From contig NZ_FOYD01000003.1 in assembly GCF_900115905.1 (NCBI RefSeq), forward strand, positions 1 through 64,000: a DNA stretch of 64,000 nt. Direction: 5' to 3'. The position numbers and the translations under genes were made by a program. The notes beneath the pieces are model-generated. The model searched no databases. It worked only from the letters and a program-made list of their open reading frames with translations, and had not been told where the DNA came from. The DNA comes from Halopseudomonas formosensis. GTDB lineage: Bacteria; Pseudomonadota; Gammaproteobacteria; Pseudomonadales; Pseudomonadaceae. Positions 1 to 8,351 of the stretch are shown here, one piece after another (positions within the stretch are counted from its first letter, which is position 1; the number at the start of each line of letters is the position of its first letter).

Positions 1-280
1 CGTCGTTGTAATCATTCTTCTGGCCACGCAGGTAGCCCTTGATGTGCTGCGCTGGCAGCAGCTCGACCACATGCCCCAGCGACTCCATCTCCCTGGCCCA
101 ATAATGGGCACCCGAGCAGGCCTCCATGGCAATCATCGCTTCGGGATAGTTCGCCAGAAACGGCAGAAGCTCGCTGCGACGGAGCTTCTTGCGTCGAGCC
201 TGTTTGCCCCGTTGGTCCAATACCACAACGAAGAACACAGTCTTTGCCAGATCGATACCGATTGTCGTAGATTTGTTCAT
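1..280 (-). CDS. IS110-family transposase, N-terminal part (cut by window edge)
   Basis: The first 93 codons of a DEDD transposase/recombinase are present; the rest lies left of the window. The ATG at 280-278 follows a GGAGGA ribosome site. The start IGIDLAK (Asp10), the motif MEACSGAHYWARE (Glu53) and the segment LLPAQHIKGYLRGQKNDYND (last Asp93) match the RuvC-like catalytic domain of IS110 enzymes, with D-E-D acidic residues in the expected order. Members of this family insert without conventional terminal inverted repeats and, in studied cases, use a bridge RNA encoded next to the transposase gene. The C-terminal Tnp20 domain cannot be assessed, so whether the element is intact is unknown. 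Confidence 0.93.
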   Translation of the reverse strand, partial: MNKSTTIGIDLAKTVFFVVVLDQRGKQARRKKLRRSELLPFLANYPEAMIAMEACSGAHYWAREMESLGHVVELLPAQHIKGYLRGQKNDYND

Positions 281-376
281 GGTCTCCTCCTGTCTCTTCT
301 CGTTTCTCAATAGATGTTTAGCATCTATTTCCTCTGGCGCATCACGACGCCGTATGAGGGAGAGGGAGGAGACCAT
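279..376. repeat. 12-base inverted repeat flanking the IS110 leader
   Basis: ATGGTCTCCTCC at 279-290 is the exact reverse complement of GGAGGAGACCAT at 365-376. The left arm covers the start codon and Shine-Dalgarno of the transposase. Pairing in the transcript could therefore hide the ribosome site and limit transposase expression. The pairing is seen directly; the regulatory role is inference. Confidence 0.6.
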
Positions 377-416
377 CTCATCGAGCACCAGCTCGTCCAC
401 ATCCAGCGCCCATCCG
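281..416 (-). ncRNA. Candidate IS110 non-coding end / bridge-RNA region
   Basis: This is non-coding DNA between the transposase start and the stop of the neighbouring acyl-CoA dehydrogenase. It contains an 8-bp stem with a 5-base loop (309-316 pairing with 322-329) and a wider 12-base inverted repeat (279-290 with 365-376) whose one arm is the transposase ribosome site. IS110 elements are known to carry a structured RNA upstream of, or beside, the transposase. The outer boundary of the element is not visible, so assigning this RNA is inference. Confidence 0.35.
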
Positions 417-2213
417 TCAGAAGCACTCGTCCGGCATTTCCAGAGTGATGCGATCTCCCTGCTCCAGCACCTCGGCCAGCGCCAGTGGCTTGGGCAGCTC
501 GTAGCGCATGAAGTACTCGCAGGCCCTGAGCTTGCCCTCGTAGAAGGCTTTGGGCTGGACACCATTGCCCTGCAGCCCGCGCAGCGCGGCCTGGGCCTGA
601 CGCAGCCACATCCAACCGACCACCACATGGCCGAAGCACTCCATGTACAGGTAGGCATTGGCCAGTCCCCGCTCCACATCCTGCTTGCGGATCGCCTGCA
701 GCGCCTCTGTCACCCGCTCCAGGGTCGTCAGCGCCTCGCCCAGCAGCTGGCCGGAAACCTGAAGCTCGCTCACCCCTTCGCACTCGGCGATGGTGCTGCG
801 GATGCGCTTGACCAGTGCCTGGTAGAAACGCCCGTCCTGCATGGGAACCTTGCGGCCCAGCAGGTCCTGGCCCTGGATGCCGTGGGTGCCTTCGTGGATT
901 GGGTTCAGCCGGTTGTCGCGGTAGAACTGCTCCACCGGGTACTCCCGGGTATAGCCATAACCGCCATGCACCTGGATGGCCAGGCTGTTGGCCTCGACAC
1001 AGAACTGCGACGGCCAGGACTTGACGATGGGGATCAGCAGATCCAGCAGACCGGAAGCCTCCTCGCGCACCAGCGGGTCCTCGGCATGCTTCTTCTCATC
1101 GGACAGGGTCGCCGCGTACAGGCACAGGGACAGGCCGCCTTCAACGAAGGCCTTCTGCGCCAGCAGCATGCGACGGATGTCGGCGTGCTGGACCAGTGGA
1201 ATCATCGGGCTCTGCGGGTCGCGTTCCTTCAGCGGACGGCCCTGACGGCGCTCCCGTGCATACTCCAGTGCGTGCAGATAGCCGGTGTAGCCGAGCATCA
1301 CCGAGCCCAGGCCCACGCCGATACGGGCCTCGTTCATCATGTGGAACATCTGCGCCAGGCCCTGGTGCGGCTCACCCACCAGATAGCCGACCGCCCCACC
1401 CTTCTCGCCGAAGTTGAGCATGGTCGAGGTGGTGCCACGGTAACCCATCTTGTGGATCAGGCCGGCGAGGGTCACGTCGTTGCGCTCACCCAGGCTGCCA
1501 TCCTCGTTGACCAGGTACTTGGGCACGATGAACAGGGAGATACCCTTCACGCCGGGCGGTGCGTCCGGCAGCTTGGCCAATACCAGGTGCACTATGTTCT
1601 CGCTCAGCTCGTGGTCGCCGGCGGAGATGAAGATCTTGTTGCCGCTGATGCGGTAGCTGCCATCCTCGGCGGGCACCGCGCGGGTCTTGATATCGGCCAG
1701 TGAAGAGCCGGCCTGGGGCTCGGTCAGGCACATGGTGCCAAAGAAGCGACCCTCCATCATCGGCTCGGCAAAGCGGCGCTTATATTCCTCGCTGCCGTGG
1801 GCCATGATCAGGTTGCAGGCGGCGATGGTCAGCCCGGCGTAGGCCTGGGTGCTGACGTTGGCGCCCTTGATCAGACCGATGCAGGTCTGGGCGATGACCG
1901 AGGGCAACTGCATGCCGCCGCGCTCGTAATCCTGGGCGGCAGCCATCAGGCCGGTATCACGCAGTACCGCCAGCGCCTCGGACACCTCCGGACGCATGAC
2001 CACCTTGCCGTTCTCGAAGCGCGGCTCGTCGCCGTCGCACAGGTGGTTGTGCGGTGCGAAGGTTTCCGCACCGACTTTCAGTGCCAGTTCGATGGCCGCA
2101 TCAAAGGTGTCGCGGCTGTGATCGGCGTAGCGGGAATACCGGGTAAAACGTTCGACATCCAGCAGCTCGTACAACAGAAAGGCCAGATCGTTGGTGTTGA
2201 TGATCTTCTGCAT
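417..2213 (-). CDS. Acyl-CoA dehydrogenase (long, FadE-like with C-terminal extension)
   Basis: A flavoprotein that should introduce the alpha-beta double bond into acyl-CoA in beta-oxidation. At 598 aa it belongs to the long class, with an extra C-terminal domain after the usual dehydrogenase fold, well above the ~380 aa of simple enzymes. Visible family features are the mid-domain TEPQAGSSLADI FAD-binding signature, the segment NKIFISAGDHELS, and QVHGGYGYTREYPVEQFYRDNR near residues 420-440 that forms part of the active site and FAD contact. The start is backed by AGGGAA upstream. It is the last gene of a minus-strand group after an MFS permease and a thiolase, suggesting uptake and degradation of one substrate. 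Chain-length specificity cannot be read from sequence. Confidence 0.9.
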   Translation of the reverse strand: MQKIINTNDLAFLLYELLDVERFTRYSRYADHSRDTFDAAIELALKVGAETFAPHNHLCDGDEPRFENGKVVMRPEVSEALAVLRDTGLMAAAQDYERGGMQLPSVIAQTCIGLIKGANVSTQAYAGLTIAACNLIMAHGSEEYKRRFAEPMMEGRFFGTMCLTEPQAGSSLADIKTRAVPAEDGSYRISGNKIFISAGDHELSENIVHLVLAKLPDAPPGVKGISLFIVPKYLVNEDGSLGERNDVTLAGLIHKMGYRGTTSTMLNFGEKGGAVGYLVGEPHQGLAQMFHMMNEARIGVGLGSVMLGYTGYLHALEYARERRQGRPLKERDPQSPMIPLVQHADIRRMLLAQKAFVEGGLSLCLYAATLSDEKKHAEDPLVREEASGLLDLLIPIVKSWPSQFCVEANSLAIQVHGGYGYTREYPVEQFYRDNRLNPIHEGTHGIQGQDLLGRKVPMQDGRFYQALVKRIRSTIAECEGVSELQVSGQLLGEALTTLERVTEALQAIRKQDVERGLANAYLYMECFGHVVVGWMWLRQAQAALRGLQGNGVQPKAFYEGKLRACEYFMRYELPKPLALAEVLEQGDRITLEMPDECF

Positions 2214-2275
2214 GGCAATTTCCCTGGAAAGGCAGCTTCAGGCTGCAAGACAATCGGAGGCAAGCCAGAAAACAC

Positions 2276-2300
2276 AAACCCCGAGCGCGGCCCGGGGTTT
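2276..2300 (-). terminator. Hairpin terminator candidate after the thiolase gene
   Basis: The 8-base arms at 2276-2283 and 2293-2300 (AAACCCCG and its complement) enclose a 9-base GC-rich loop. Read on the minus strand the stem is followed by GTTTGTGTTTT, a T-rich tract. It lies between the thiolase stop and the acyl-CoA dehydrogenase start, so it would reduce read-through into the latter. Confidence 0.5.
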
Positions 2301-2334
2301 GCTTGCTGCTTGCCGCTTAAGGCTTGTGGGTGCC

Positions 2335-3519
2335 TCAGACGATCTCGAACAGACCGGCAGCACCCTGGCCACCGCCGATGCACATGGTGACAACCACGTA
2401 CTTGACGCCACGGCGCTTGCCTTCGATCAGCGCATGGCCGGTCAGGCGGGAGCCGGTGACACCGTAGGGGTGACCGATGGCGATGGAGCCACCGTTGACG
2501 TTCAGGTTTTCCATCGGGATGCCCAGACGGTCGCGGCAGTAGACAACCTGGGAAGCGAAGGCTTCGTTCAGTTCCCACAGACCGATGTCGTCCATGGTCA
2601 GGCCGTTGCGCTCAAGCAGACGCGGAATGGCGAAGACCGGACCGATACCCATTTCATCGGGCTCGCAGCCGGCGACGGCGAAGCCGCGGAAGATACCCAT
2701 GGGCTCGATGTTCAGCTGCTCGGCGACCTTGCTGTTCATCACGGTGCACACGGAGGCGCCGTCGGACAGCTGGCTGGCGTTACCGGCGGTGACGAAGTGC
2801 TCCGGACCACGCACCGGCTGCAGAGCGGCCAGGCCTTCCAGGGTGGTGCTCGGACGGTTGCACTCGTCACGGGTCAGGGTGACTTCCTGACTGGTGATTT
2901 CGCCGGTTTCCTTGTTCTGCACCTTCATGGTAGTGGTGAAGGGTACGATCTCGTCGTCGAACTTGCCGGACTCCTGACCTGCAGCCACGCGCTGCTGGCT
3001 GATCAGGGAGTACTCGTCCTGGGACTCGCGGCTGACGTTGTAGCGGGCAGCGACAATGTCGGCAGTCTCGATCATGGACAGGTACAGCTCGGGCTTGTTC
3101 TTCATGATCCATTCGTTGGTGCCGCGGAACATGTTGATCTTGTCGTTCTGGCACAGGCTGATGGATTCCACGCCACCGGCAACGATGGCCGGGATCTTCT
3201 CGCTGACCACACGCTGGGCAGCAATGGCGATGGACTGCAGGCCGGAACTGCAAAAGCGGTTCAGGGACATGCCGGCGGTGGTTACCGGCAGGCCGCCACG
3301 GATGGCTGCCAGACGGGCCATGTTCTTGCCCTGAGCACCTTCGTGGAAGGTGGCACCGAGGATCACGTCCTCGACCAGCGCCGGGTCAATGCCTGCGCGC
3401 TTGACCGCTTCCTGGATCACGAAACCGGCCATGTCGACACTGTGGGTGTCGTTCAGTGCGCCGCGGTAGGATTTGCCCAGGCCGGTACGGGCCGTGGAAA
3501 CGATTACTGCATCAGTCAT
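2335..3519 (-). CDS. Acetyl-CoA C-acyltransferase (thiolase II family)
   Basis: Thiolase catalysing reversible thiolytic cleavage of 3-oxoacyl-CoA to acetyl-CoA and a shortened acyl-CoA. The length of 394 aa is normal for the family. The nucleophile Cys90 sits in [10 protein letters not shown], the catalytic His350 in [14 protein letters not shown], and the second catalytic Cys380 in [14 protein letters not shown] near the C terminus. The ATG follows AGGAG. It lies 65 bases downstream of an MFS permease gene and 121 bases upstream of an acyl-CoA dehydrogenase gene on the same strand, consistent with a small beta-oxidation unit. Degradative and biosynthetic thiolases are hard to separate by sequence alone; context favours degradation. 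Confidence 0.93.
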   Translation of the reverse strand: MTDAVIVSTARTGLGKSYRGALNDTHSVDMAGFVIQEAVKRAGIDPALVEDVILGATFHEGAQGKNMARLAAIRGGLPVTTAGMSLNRFCSSGLQSIAIAAQRVVSEKIPAIVAGGVESISLCQNDKINMFRGTNEWIMKNKPELYLSMIETADIVAARYNVSRESQDEYSLISQQRVAAGQESGKFDDEIVPFTTTMKVQNKETGEITSQEVTLTRDECNRPSTTLEGLAALQPVRGPEHFVTAGNASQLSDGASVCTVMNSKVAEQLNIEPMGIFRGFAVAGCEPDEMGIGPVFAIPRLLERNGLTMDDIGLWELNEAFASQVVYCRDRLGIPMENLNVNGGSIAIGHPYGVTGSRLTGHALIEGKRRGVKYVVVTMCIGGGQGAAGLFEIV

Positions 3520-3584
3520 GGTTCAGCTCCTGTTTTTCAAGCCTGGCACCCTGCTTCGGGTGCCGAGAGTAAAGGGTGAATGCA

Positions 3585-4919
3585 TCAGGCGTTCTGTTCC
3601 TGCCGGGCACCCCAGGCAGCGAGTGTTTCCCGCGCCTCACGGTAGGGCTTGATGCCCAGCCACAGCAACACTACTGCACCTATGGTGATGACACTGGCCA
3701 CCCAGAAGATCGAATAACGTACCGCCATGTCGTCCTGGAACACGTAGTCGGTCACCAGGGCCACCGCCGTCGGACCGATGCCCAGGCCGATCAGGGTGAT
3801 GACGAACAGGTAGATAGCCGAGGCCTGGCCCCGCATCGAGTTCGGCATGACCTCCTGGATGGCCGCCGGGGCGACACCGAAGGGCATGGCGACGGTAAAT
3901 ACATTGAAGAACATGATCACCCACAGCAGGGTCATGTTATCCACCAGGAAGACCACATTGCACATCAGCGTGAGCACCGCCGACAACAGGCCTACCCGCA
4001 TGTTGGCATCCTGATGGCCCTTGCGTGCCAGATAGTCCGACAGGCGGCCGCCGAACACGATGCCCAGCGAGCCGGCTACCATCACCAGGCTGCCGTAGTA
4101 GATACCCACCTCACCGGCTGTCAGACCGTGGGTGCGGATGAAGAAGGTCGGAATCCATGCCGATGCGCCATAGGAAGCAAAGGACAGGCAGGCAAAGCCG
4201 AAGTTGTGGCAGATCACCGCCTTGCGGATCTTCAGCAGATAGGCGCCCACATCCTTGAGCGGCACAGCCACGCCGGCGCCCACGCCCTTGCGGGTCGGCT
4301 CCCTGATGGCCAGCAGCACCAGGCTGAACAGCGCGCCGACCACACCCAGCACCAGGAAGATCAGCTGCCAGGGACGGATGACACCCAGTACCGGCAGGGT
4401 CACGTCACCCTTGGCATTGGCCCAGGTAATGACGATGCCGCCAAGCAGGAAAGCCATGCCGGCGCCCAGATAGATACCCATGGAGTACACGCTGATGGCG
4501 GTAGCGCGCTTCTCCGGCGGGAAACTGTCGGCCATCAGCGAATAGGCGGCCGGCGACAAGGCAGCTTCCCCGGCGCCGACACCAATACGGAACAGCACGA
4601 AGTGCCAGTAGGTCTTGGCCAGGCCGCAGGCGGCGGTCATCAGACTCCAGAAGAAGATACCCCAGGCGATCAGCCCACGACGGCTGCGCGAGTCGGCCAC
4701 CCGGCCCAGCGGAATCCCGGCTACGGTATAGAAAATAGCGAACGACAGGCCCATCAACAGGCTCATCTGGGTGTCGGAAATGCCCAGATCGGCACGGATC
4801 GGGCCGACCAGCAGATTCAGTATCTGCCGGTCGATGAAGGACAGCACATAAGCCAGCAGCAGAATGACCACGGTGAACCAGGCACGCCCCGTGGTGGGGT
4901 AATTATTGTTGTTCAGCAC
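3585..4919 (-). CDS. MFS transporter, spinster-like
   Basis: Inner-membrane permease of 444 aa with about 12 hydrophobic segments. The N-terminal half carries SFIDRQILNLLVGPI and the loop GRVADSRSRRG, the characteristic MFS loop 2-3 motif, and GVGAGEAALSPAAYSL in segment 5, as in the spinster/YwoG-like subgroup common beside catabolic genes in proteobacteria. Translation probably starts at GTG 4919, eight bases after GGAG. It heads the minus-strand group with a thiolase and an acyl-CoA dehydrogenase, so uptake of an organic acid or lipid-like substrate is likely, but the substrate is not predictable. Confidence 0.88.
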   Translation of the reverse strand: MLNNNNYPTTGRAWFTVVILLLAYVLSFIDRQILNLLVGPIRADLGISDTQMSLLMGLSFAIFYTVAGIPLGRVADSRSRRGLIAWGIFFWSLMTAACGLAKTYWHFVLFRIGVGAGEAALSPAAYSLMADSFPPEKRATAISVYSMGIYLGAGMAFLLGGIVITWANAKGDVTLPVLGVIRPWQLIFLVLGVVGALFSLVLLAIREPTRKGVGAGVAVPLKDVGAYLLKIRKAVICHNFGFACLSFASYGASAWIPTFFIRTHGLTAGEVGIYYGSLVMVAGSLGIVFGGRLSDYLARKGHQDANMRVGLLSAVLTLMCNVVFLVDNMTLLWVIMFFNVFTVAMPFGVAPAAIQEVMPNSMRGQASAIYLFVITLIGLGIGPTAVALVTDYVFQDDMAVRYSIFWVASVITIGAVVLLWLGIKPYREARETLAAWGARQEQNA

Positions 4920-5158
4920 TCGTGTACTCCGCTCGCAAGAGGACTCACCCGAAGACTATCAGGTTCGCACAGCGAAAGTCGATTTCGAAAACCACTCATC
5001 AACAAACAGGATGCGGAATTATCAGTTGGAGCTATGACGGTTTCAAATCGTTAAGGAATCGGCGTCCGCGGCGGCGGTGAAGGACAGATGCAATAGGAGG
5101 GAAGACCCGCCGGGGGAAGGGACAGGCGCGCGAAGGAAAAAGCACCAGCGGCAGGCCT

Positions 5159-5178
5159 CCGGGGCGTCACCGCCCCGG
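5159..5178 (-). terminator. Hairpin downstream of the secreted methyltransferase-like gene
   Basis: The arms CCGGGGCG (5159-5166) and CGCCCCGG (5171-5178) form an 8-bp stem with a TCAC loop, nine bases beyond the stop of the 5187-6026 gene. On the minus strand a TTTTT run follows only after about 15 bases, so this is a weak or non-canonical terminator. Confidence 0.45.
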
Positions 5179-5186
5179 GGCAGCTT

Positions 5187-6026
5187 TCAGCGCTTGATGA
5201 ACAGCAGCGTCATCCGGTCGCTTTCGCCTATCGCCAGATACTGGGCACGATTCTCATCGCCCAGCCGCAGCGTGGGCGGCAGGGTCCAGACACCTTCGGG
5301 GTGGTCGGTGGTATCTCTGGGGTTCTGGTTCACCGGACTGCGCCCGACCAGCTCGAAGCCGGCCTGTTCAGCCAGCTGCACCACCAGCTCTTCGGTGACG
5401 TAACCGGTCTTTATCATGGTCTCCAGATCGGTGCCGATGCGCGCCCGGTGCTCCACCAGCCCGAGCAGCCCGCCAGGCTTGAGAGCCGCATACATCTTGG
5501 CAAACACCACAGCCGCCTGCTCCTCACCCTCGGCCAGCCAGTTGTGCACGTTGCGGAAGGTCAGCACCCGATCAGCGGATTCGGGCGGCGCCATGGCCAC
5601 ATCCGGCTCATAGTTGAGCACCGTTACCTCGACCTTGTCATAGACATCCGGCTTGCCTGCCAGCTTTTCCTCGAAGCTGGCACGGGACTGGCGGAAGTAA
5701 CCGACCGGGCTCTGCGGATCGAAATGCGCCGCAATATACCTCCCCTGCTCGCGCAGCAGCGGGGCGAGAATCTCCGTATACCAGCCCGCGCCCGGCCAGA
5801 CTTCCACTACCGTATGCTGCGGTTCCACCGCAAAGAAACTCAGGGTCTGTTCGGGATTGCGACCGGCATCGCGCATCAGGTTGCTGATCGTACGGTGGGG
5901 ATTGCCTACCGCCTGGCGGATCTGCTCCTGCTGCTCGGGCTGCAGTCGCGGCGCGGCCTGGTAATCCTGGGCGGCAGCCAGACCGGCGGTCAGTACCAGC
6001 GCGACTGCAGTGAGGGTCTTGAACAT
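5187..6026 (-). CDS. Exported class I SAM-methyltransferase-fold protein
   Basis: A 279-aa protein with a clear signal peptide (TLTAVALVLTAGLAAAQ, cleavage after the Ala-Ala-Ala run) followed by a methyltransferase-like fold. VVEVWPGAGWYTEILAP is a divergent motif I with Trp-Pro where cytoplasmic enzymes have D-x-G, and LKPGGLLGLVEHRA matches the post-motif III region. The family (COG4798-like predicted methyltransferases) is known from genomes but has no agreed substrate. Two adjacent ATG codons occur; the second (6026) has GGAG six bases upstream and is preferred to 6029. An exported enzyme would lack an obvious source of S-adenosylmethionine, so the true cofactor is open. Confidence 0.82.
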   Translation of the reverse strand: MFKTLTAVALVLTAGLAAAQDYQAAPRLQPEQQEQIRQAVGNPHRTISNLMRDAGRNPEQTLSFFAVEPQHTVVEVWPGAGWYTEILAPLLREQGRYIAAHFDPQSPVGYFRQSRASFEEKLAGKPDVYDKVEVTVLNYEPDVAMAPPESADRVLTFRNVHNWLAEGEEQAAVVFAKMYAALKPGGLLGLVEHRARIGTDLETMIKTGYVTEELVVQLAEQAGFELVGRSPVNQNPRDTTDHPEGVWTLPPTLRLGDENRAQYLAIGESDRMTLLFIKR

Positions 6027-6209
6027 CATCTACTCCATGGGTCAGTGAATTTCGGCGGGGTCGGCGCCAGCCCGATCAAATTTGCTTATGCACCTCCATT
6101 CCAACTGCAGGACATGCTTTTCCCGGTGCCTGTCCCTCTATAAGGTCGGCGTCAACCGGCCACCGCTACTACTGTGGTTCAATCTACTCCGACTCTGCAA
6201 GGATCCATT

Positions 6210-7406
6210 ATGTTCGATCTCAGCCCCCGCATTCAGGACCTGAAGCAAAAGCTCGAAGCCTTCATGGATGAGCACATCTACCCCAACGAGGAACTGTTCT
6301 ACCAGCAGGTGAAACAGAACAAATGGGGCCACCCGGCCATCCTTGAAGAACTCAAGCAGAAGGCGCGCAACCAGGGGCTGTGGAACCTGTTCCTGCCCGA
6401 GTCCGAGCGCGGCGCCGGCCTGACCAACGAGGAATACGCCCACCTGTGCGAGATCATGGGCCGCGTCTCCTTCGCCCCCGAGGTGTTCAACTGCAACGCC
6501 CCGGACACCGGCAACATGGAAACCATCGAGCGTTACGGTAACGAAGAACAGAAGGAAAAATGGCTCAAGCCGCTGCTGGCCGGTGAAATCCGCTCCTGCT
6601 TCTCCATGACCGAGCCGGATGTGGCCTCCTCCGACGCCACCAACATCCAGTGCGAGATCCGCCGCGAAGGTGACGAGTACGTCATCAACGGCACCAAGTG
6701 GTGGTCCTCCGGCGCAATGAACGAGCACTGCAAGATCGCCATCGTCATGGGCAAGACCAACCCCGATGCACCCCGTCACCTGCAGCAGAGCATGATCCTG
6801 GTGCCGCTGGACACCCCCGGCGTGACCATCGTCCGTGACCTGCACGTATTCGGTTATGACCACGCTCCCCACGGCCACGCCGAGATCCGCTACGAAAACG
6901 TGCGGGTTCCGGCCTCCAACATCCTGCTGGGTGAGGGTCGCGGATTCGAGATCGCCCAGGGTCGCCTCGGGCCGGGCCGTATCCACCACTGCATGCGCGC
7001 CATCGGCCAGGCCGAGCGTGCGCTGGAAGCCATGTGCCGCCGCGCCGCCGAGCGGGTTGCCTTCGGCAAGCCGATGTACAAGCTGGGCAGCGTGCCGGAA
7101 ATGATCGCTCGCTCGCGCTGCGAAATCGACCAGGCCCGCCTGCTGACCCTGCACGCCGCACGCAGCATGGACAAGTACGGCAACAAGGTTGCCCGTCAGC
7201 AGATCGCCATGATCAAGGCCGTGGCCCCGACCATGCTGTGCAACGTGATCGATCGCGCGATTCAGGTCCATGGCGCCAAGGGCGTATGCCAGGACAGCTT
7301 CCTTGCCTCCTCCTACGCCAAGGCCCGTACCCTGCGCCTGGCCGACGGTCCGGACGAAGTGCACCTGAACAGCATTGCCAAGCTGGAAATGGGTCAGTAC
7401 CTCTGA
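6210..7406 (+). CDS. Acyl-CoA dehydrogenase, ACAD10/ACAD11-like
   Basis: A 398-aa flavin dehydrogenase that resembles the dehydrogenase half of eukaryotic ACAD10/ACAD11. Signatures seen are [57 protein letters not shown] and [18 protein letters not shown]. The ATG at 6210 follows AAGGAT; upstream in-frame ATGs lack a ribosome site. It begins a plus-strand run with an SDR, an APH-fold kinase (8352), a SurE-like phosphatase and a second SDR. ACAD10/11 relatives are known to work with an APH-type kinase on 4-hydroxyacyl-CoA, where phosphorylation sets up elimination. That role is the best inference here; ordinary beta-oxidation remains possible. Confidence 0.88.
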   Translation: MFDLSPRIQDLKQKLEAFMDEHIYPNEELFYQQVKQNKWGHPAILEELKQKARNQGLWNLFLPESERGAGLTNEEYAHLCEIMGRVSFAPEVFNCNAPDTGNMETIERYGNEEQKEKWLKPLLAGEIRSCFSMTEPDVASSDATNIQCEIRREGDEYVINGTKWWSSGAMNEHCKIAIVMGKTNPDAPRHLQQSMILVPLDTPGVTIVRDLHVFGYDHAPHGHAEIRYENVRVPASNILLGEGRGFEIAQGRLGPGRIHHCMRAIGQAERALEAMCRRAAERVAFGKPMYKLGSVPEMIARSRCEIDQARLLTLHAARSMDKYGNKVARQQIAMIKAVAPTMLCNVIDRAIQVHGAKGVCQDSFLASSYAKARTLRLADGPDEVHLNSIAKLEMGQYL

Positions 7407-7416
7407 CGACTTCGGT

Positions 7417-7441
7417 TGAGGGCATCCGGCGGATGCCCTCA
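7417..7441 (+). repeat. Perfect intercistronic hairpin between dehydrogenase and SDR genes
   Basis: TGAGGGCATCC (7417-7427) and its exact complement (7431-7441) form an 11-bp stem with a 3-base loop, 10 bases after the dehydrogenase stop. There is no T-run, so it looks like an mRNA-stabilising or processing hairpin inside the operon rather than a terminator. Confidence 0.5.
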
Positions 7442-7483
7442 CGATGACCGACAATCCTCTCACCACTTTCACAGGAGCTATCC

Positions 7484-8248
7484 ATGAGCTCTCTTTTTGA
7501 TCTGACCGGCAAGGTCGCAGTGATCACCGGTTCCACCAAGGGCATCGGCAAGGCGATCGCCGAAGAGTTTGCCAAGGCCGGCGCCCGCGTGGTCATCTCC
7601 AGCCGCAAGGCCGATGCCTGCGAAAAGGTTGCCGGTGAACTCCAGGCCCAGGGCTTCGAGGCTCTGGCCATCCCCTGCCATGTGGGCGACAAGGCCCAGC
7701 TGCAGAACCTGGTGGATACCACCCTCAACACCTGGGGCAAGATCGACATCCTGGTGTGCAACGCCGCCACCAACCCCGTGTACGGCCCCACCTCCGAGGT
7801 CAGCGACGAGGCCTTCGACAAGATCATGGGCACCAACGTCAAGGGCACCTTCTGGCTGTGCAACATGGTGATCCCGCAGATGGTGCGCCTGGGCGGCGGC
7901 TCCATCGTGCTGCTGTCGAGCATCGCCGGCATCCGTGCCAGCGCCAATATCGGCGTCTACGGCATGTCCAAGGCAGCCGAGGCGGGCCTGGCGCGCAACC
8001 TGGCGCTGGAGTGGGGTCCGAAGAACATCCGCGTCAACGCCATCGCCCCCGGCCTGATCCGCACCGACTTCGCCCAGGCGCTGCTGGACGACCCGGACCG
8101 TCTGACCCGGGTCGAACAGGCCCTGCCGCTGCGCCGGGTCGGCGAACCGGTGGACATCGCCGGTGTCGCCCTGTTCCTCGCCTCCTCCGCCGGTGCCTAC
8201 GTGACCGGCCAGACCATAGTGGCCGACGGTGGCGACACCATCACCTGA
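7484..8248 (+). CDS. SDR-family oxidoreductase (FabG/DHRS4-like)
   Basis: A 254-aa short-chain dehydrogenase/reductase. TGSTKGIG (residues 15-22) binds the nucleotide, SSRK after strand 2 suggests NADP(H) preference, NAA is the structural motif, and the Ser/Tyr/Lys catalytic set appears as LLSSIAG and YGMSKAAE. The C-terminal VTGQTIVADGG is typical of classical SDRs. It lies 77 bases downstream of the ACAD10/11-like gene with AGGAG before the ATG, so it probably oxidises or reduces a hydroxyl/keto group on the same acyl-CoA or free substrate. The precise substrate cannot be assigned. Confidence 0.92.
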   Translation: MSSLFDLTGKVAVITGSTKGIGKAIAEEFAKAGARVVISSRKADACEKVAGELQAQGFEALAIPCHVGDKAQLQNLVDTTLNTWGKIDILVCNAATNPVYGPTSEVSDEAFDKIMGTNVKGTFWLCNMVIPQMVRLGGGSIVLLSSIAGIRASANIGVYGMSKAAEAGLARNLALEWGPKNIRVNAIAPGLIRTDFAQALLDDPDRLTRVEQALPLRRVGEPVDIAGVALFLASSAGAYVTGQTIVADGGDTIT

Positions 8249-8351
8249 GCCCGGTCAACCCGCCTGCCCTGCTGGCAAAATCCTTGCCGCGGTGGCAGGC
8301 TCTGGTAGCTGAAGCACAACCACAACACTAGTTACGCATGGGATCCTGTAG

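Noticed and set aside
189-1703. 504-codon plus-strand open frame opposite the long acyl-CoA dehydrogenase
   Set aside because: The minus-strand protein has full dehydrogenase motifs; the opposite frame is a codon-bias shadow.
3545-3564. Terminator between the MFS and thiolase genes
   Set aside because: A 7-bp stem (GGCACCC) exists, but no T-run follows on the minus strand, so the genes are treated as one unit.
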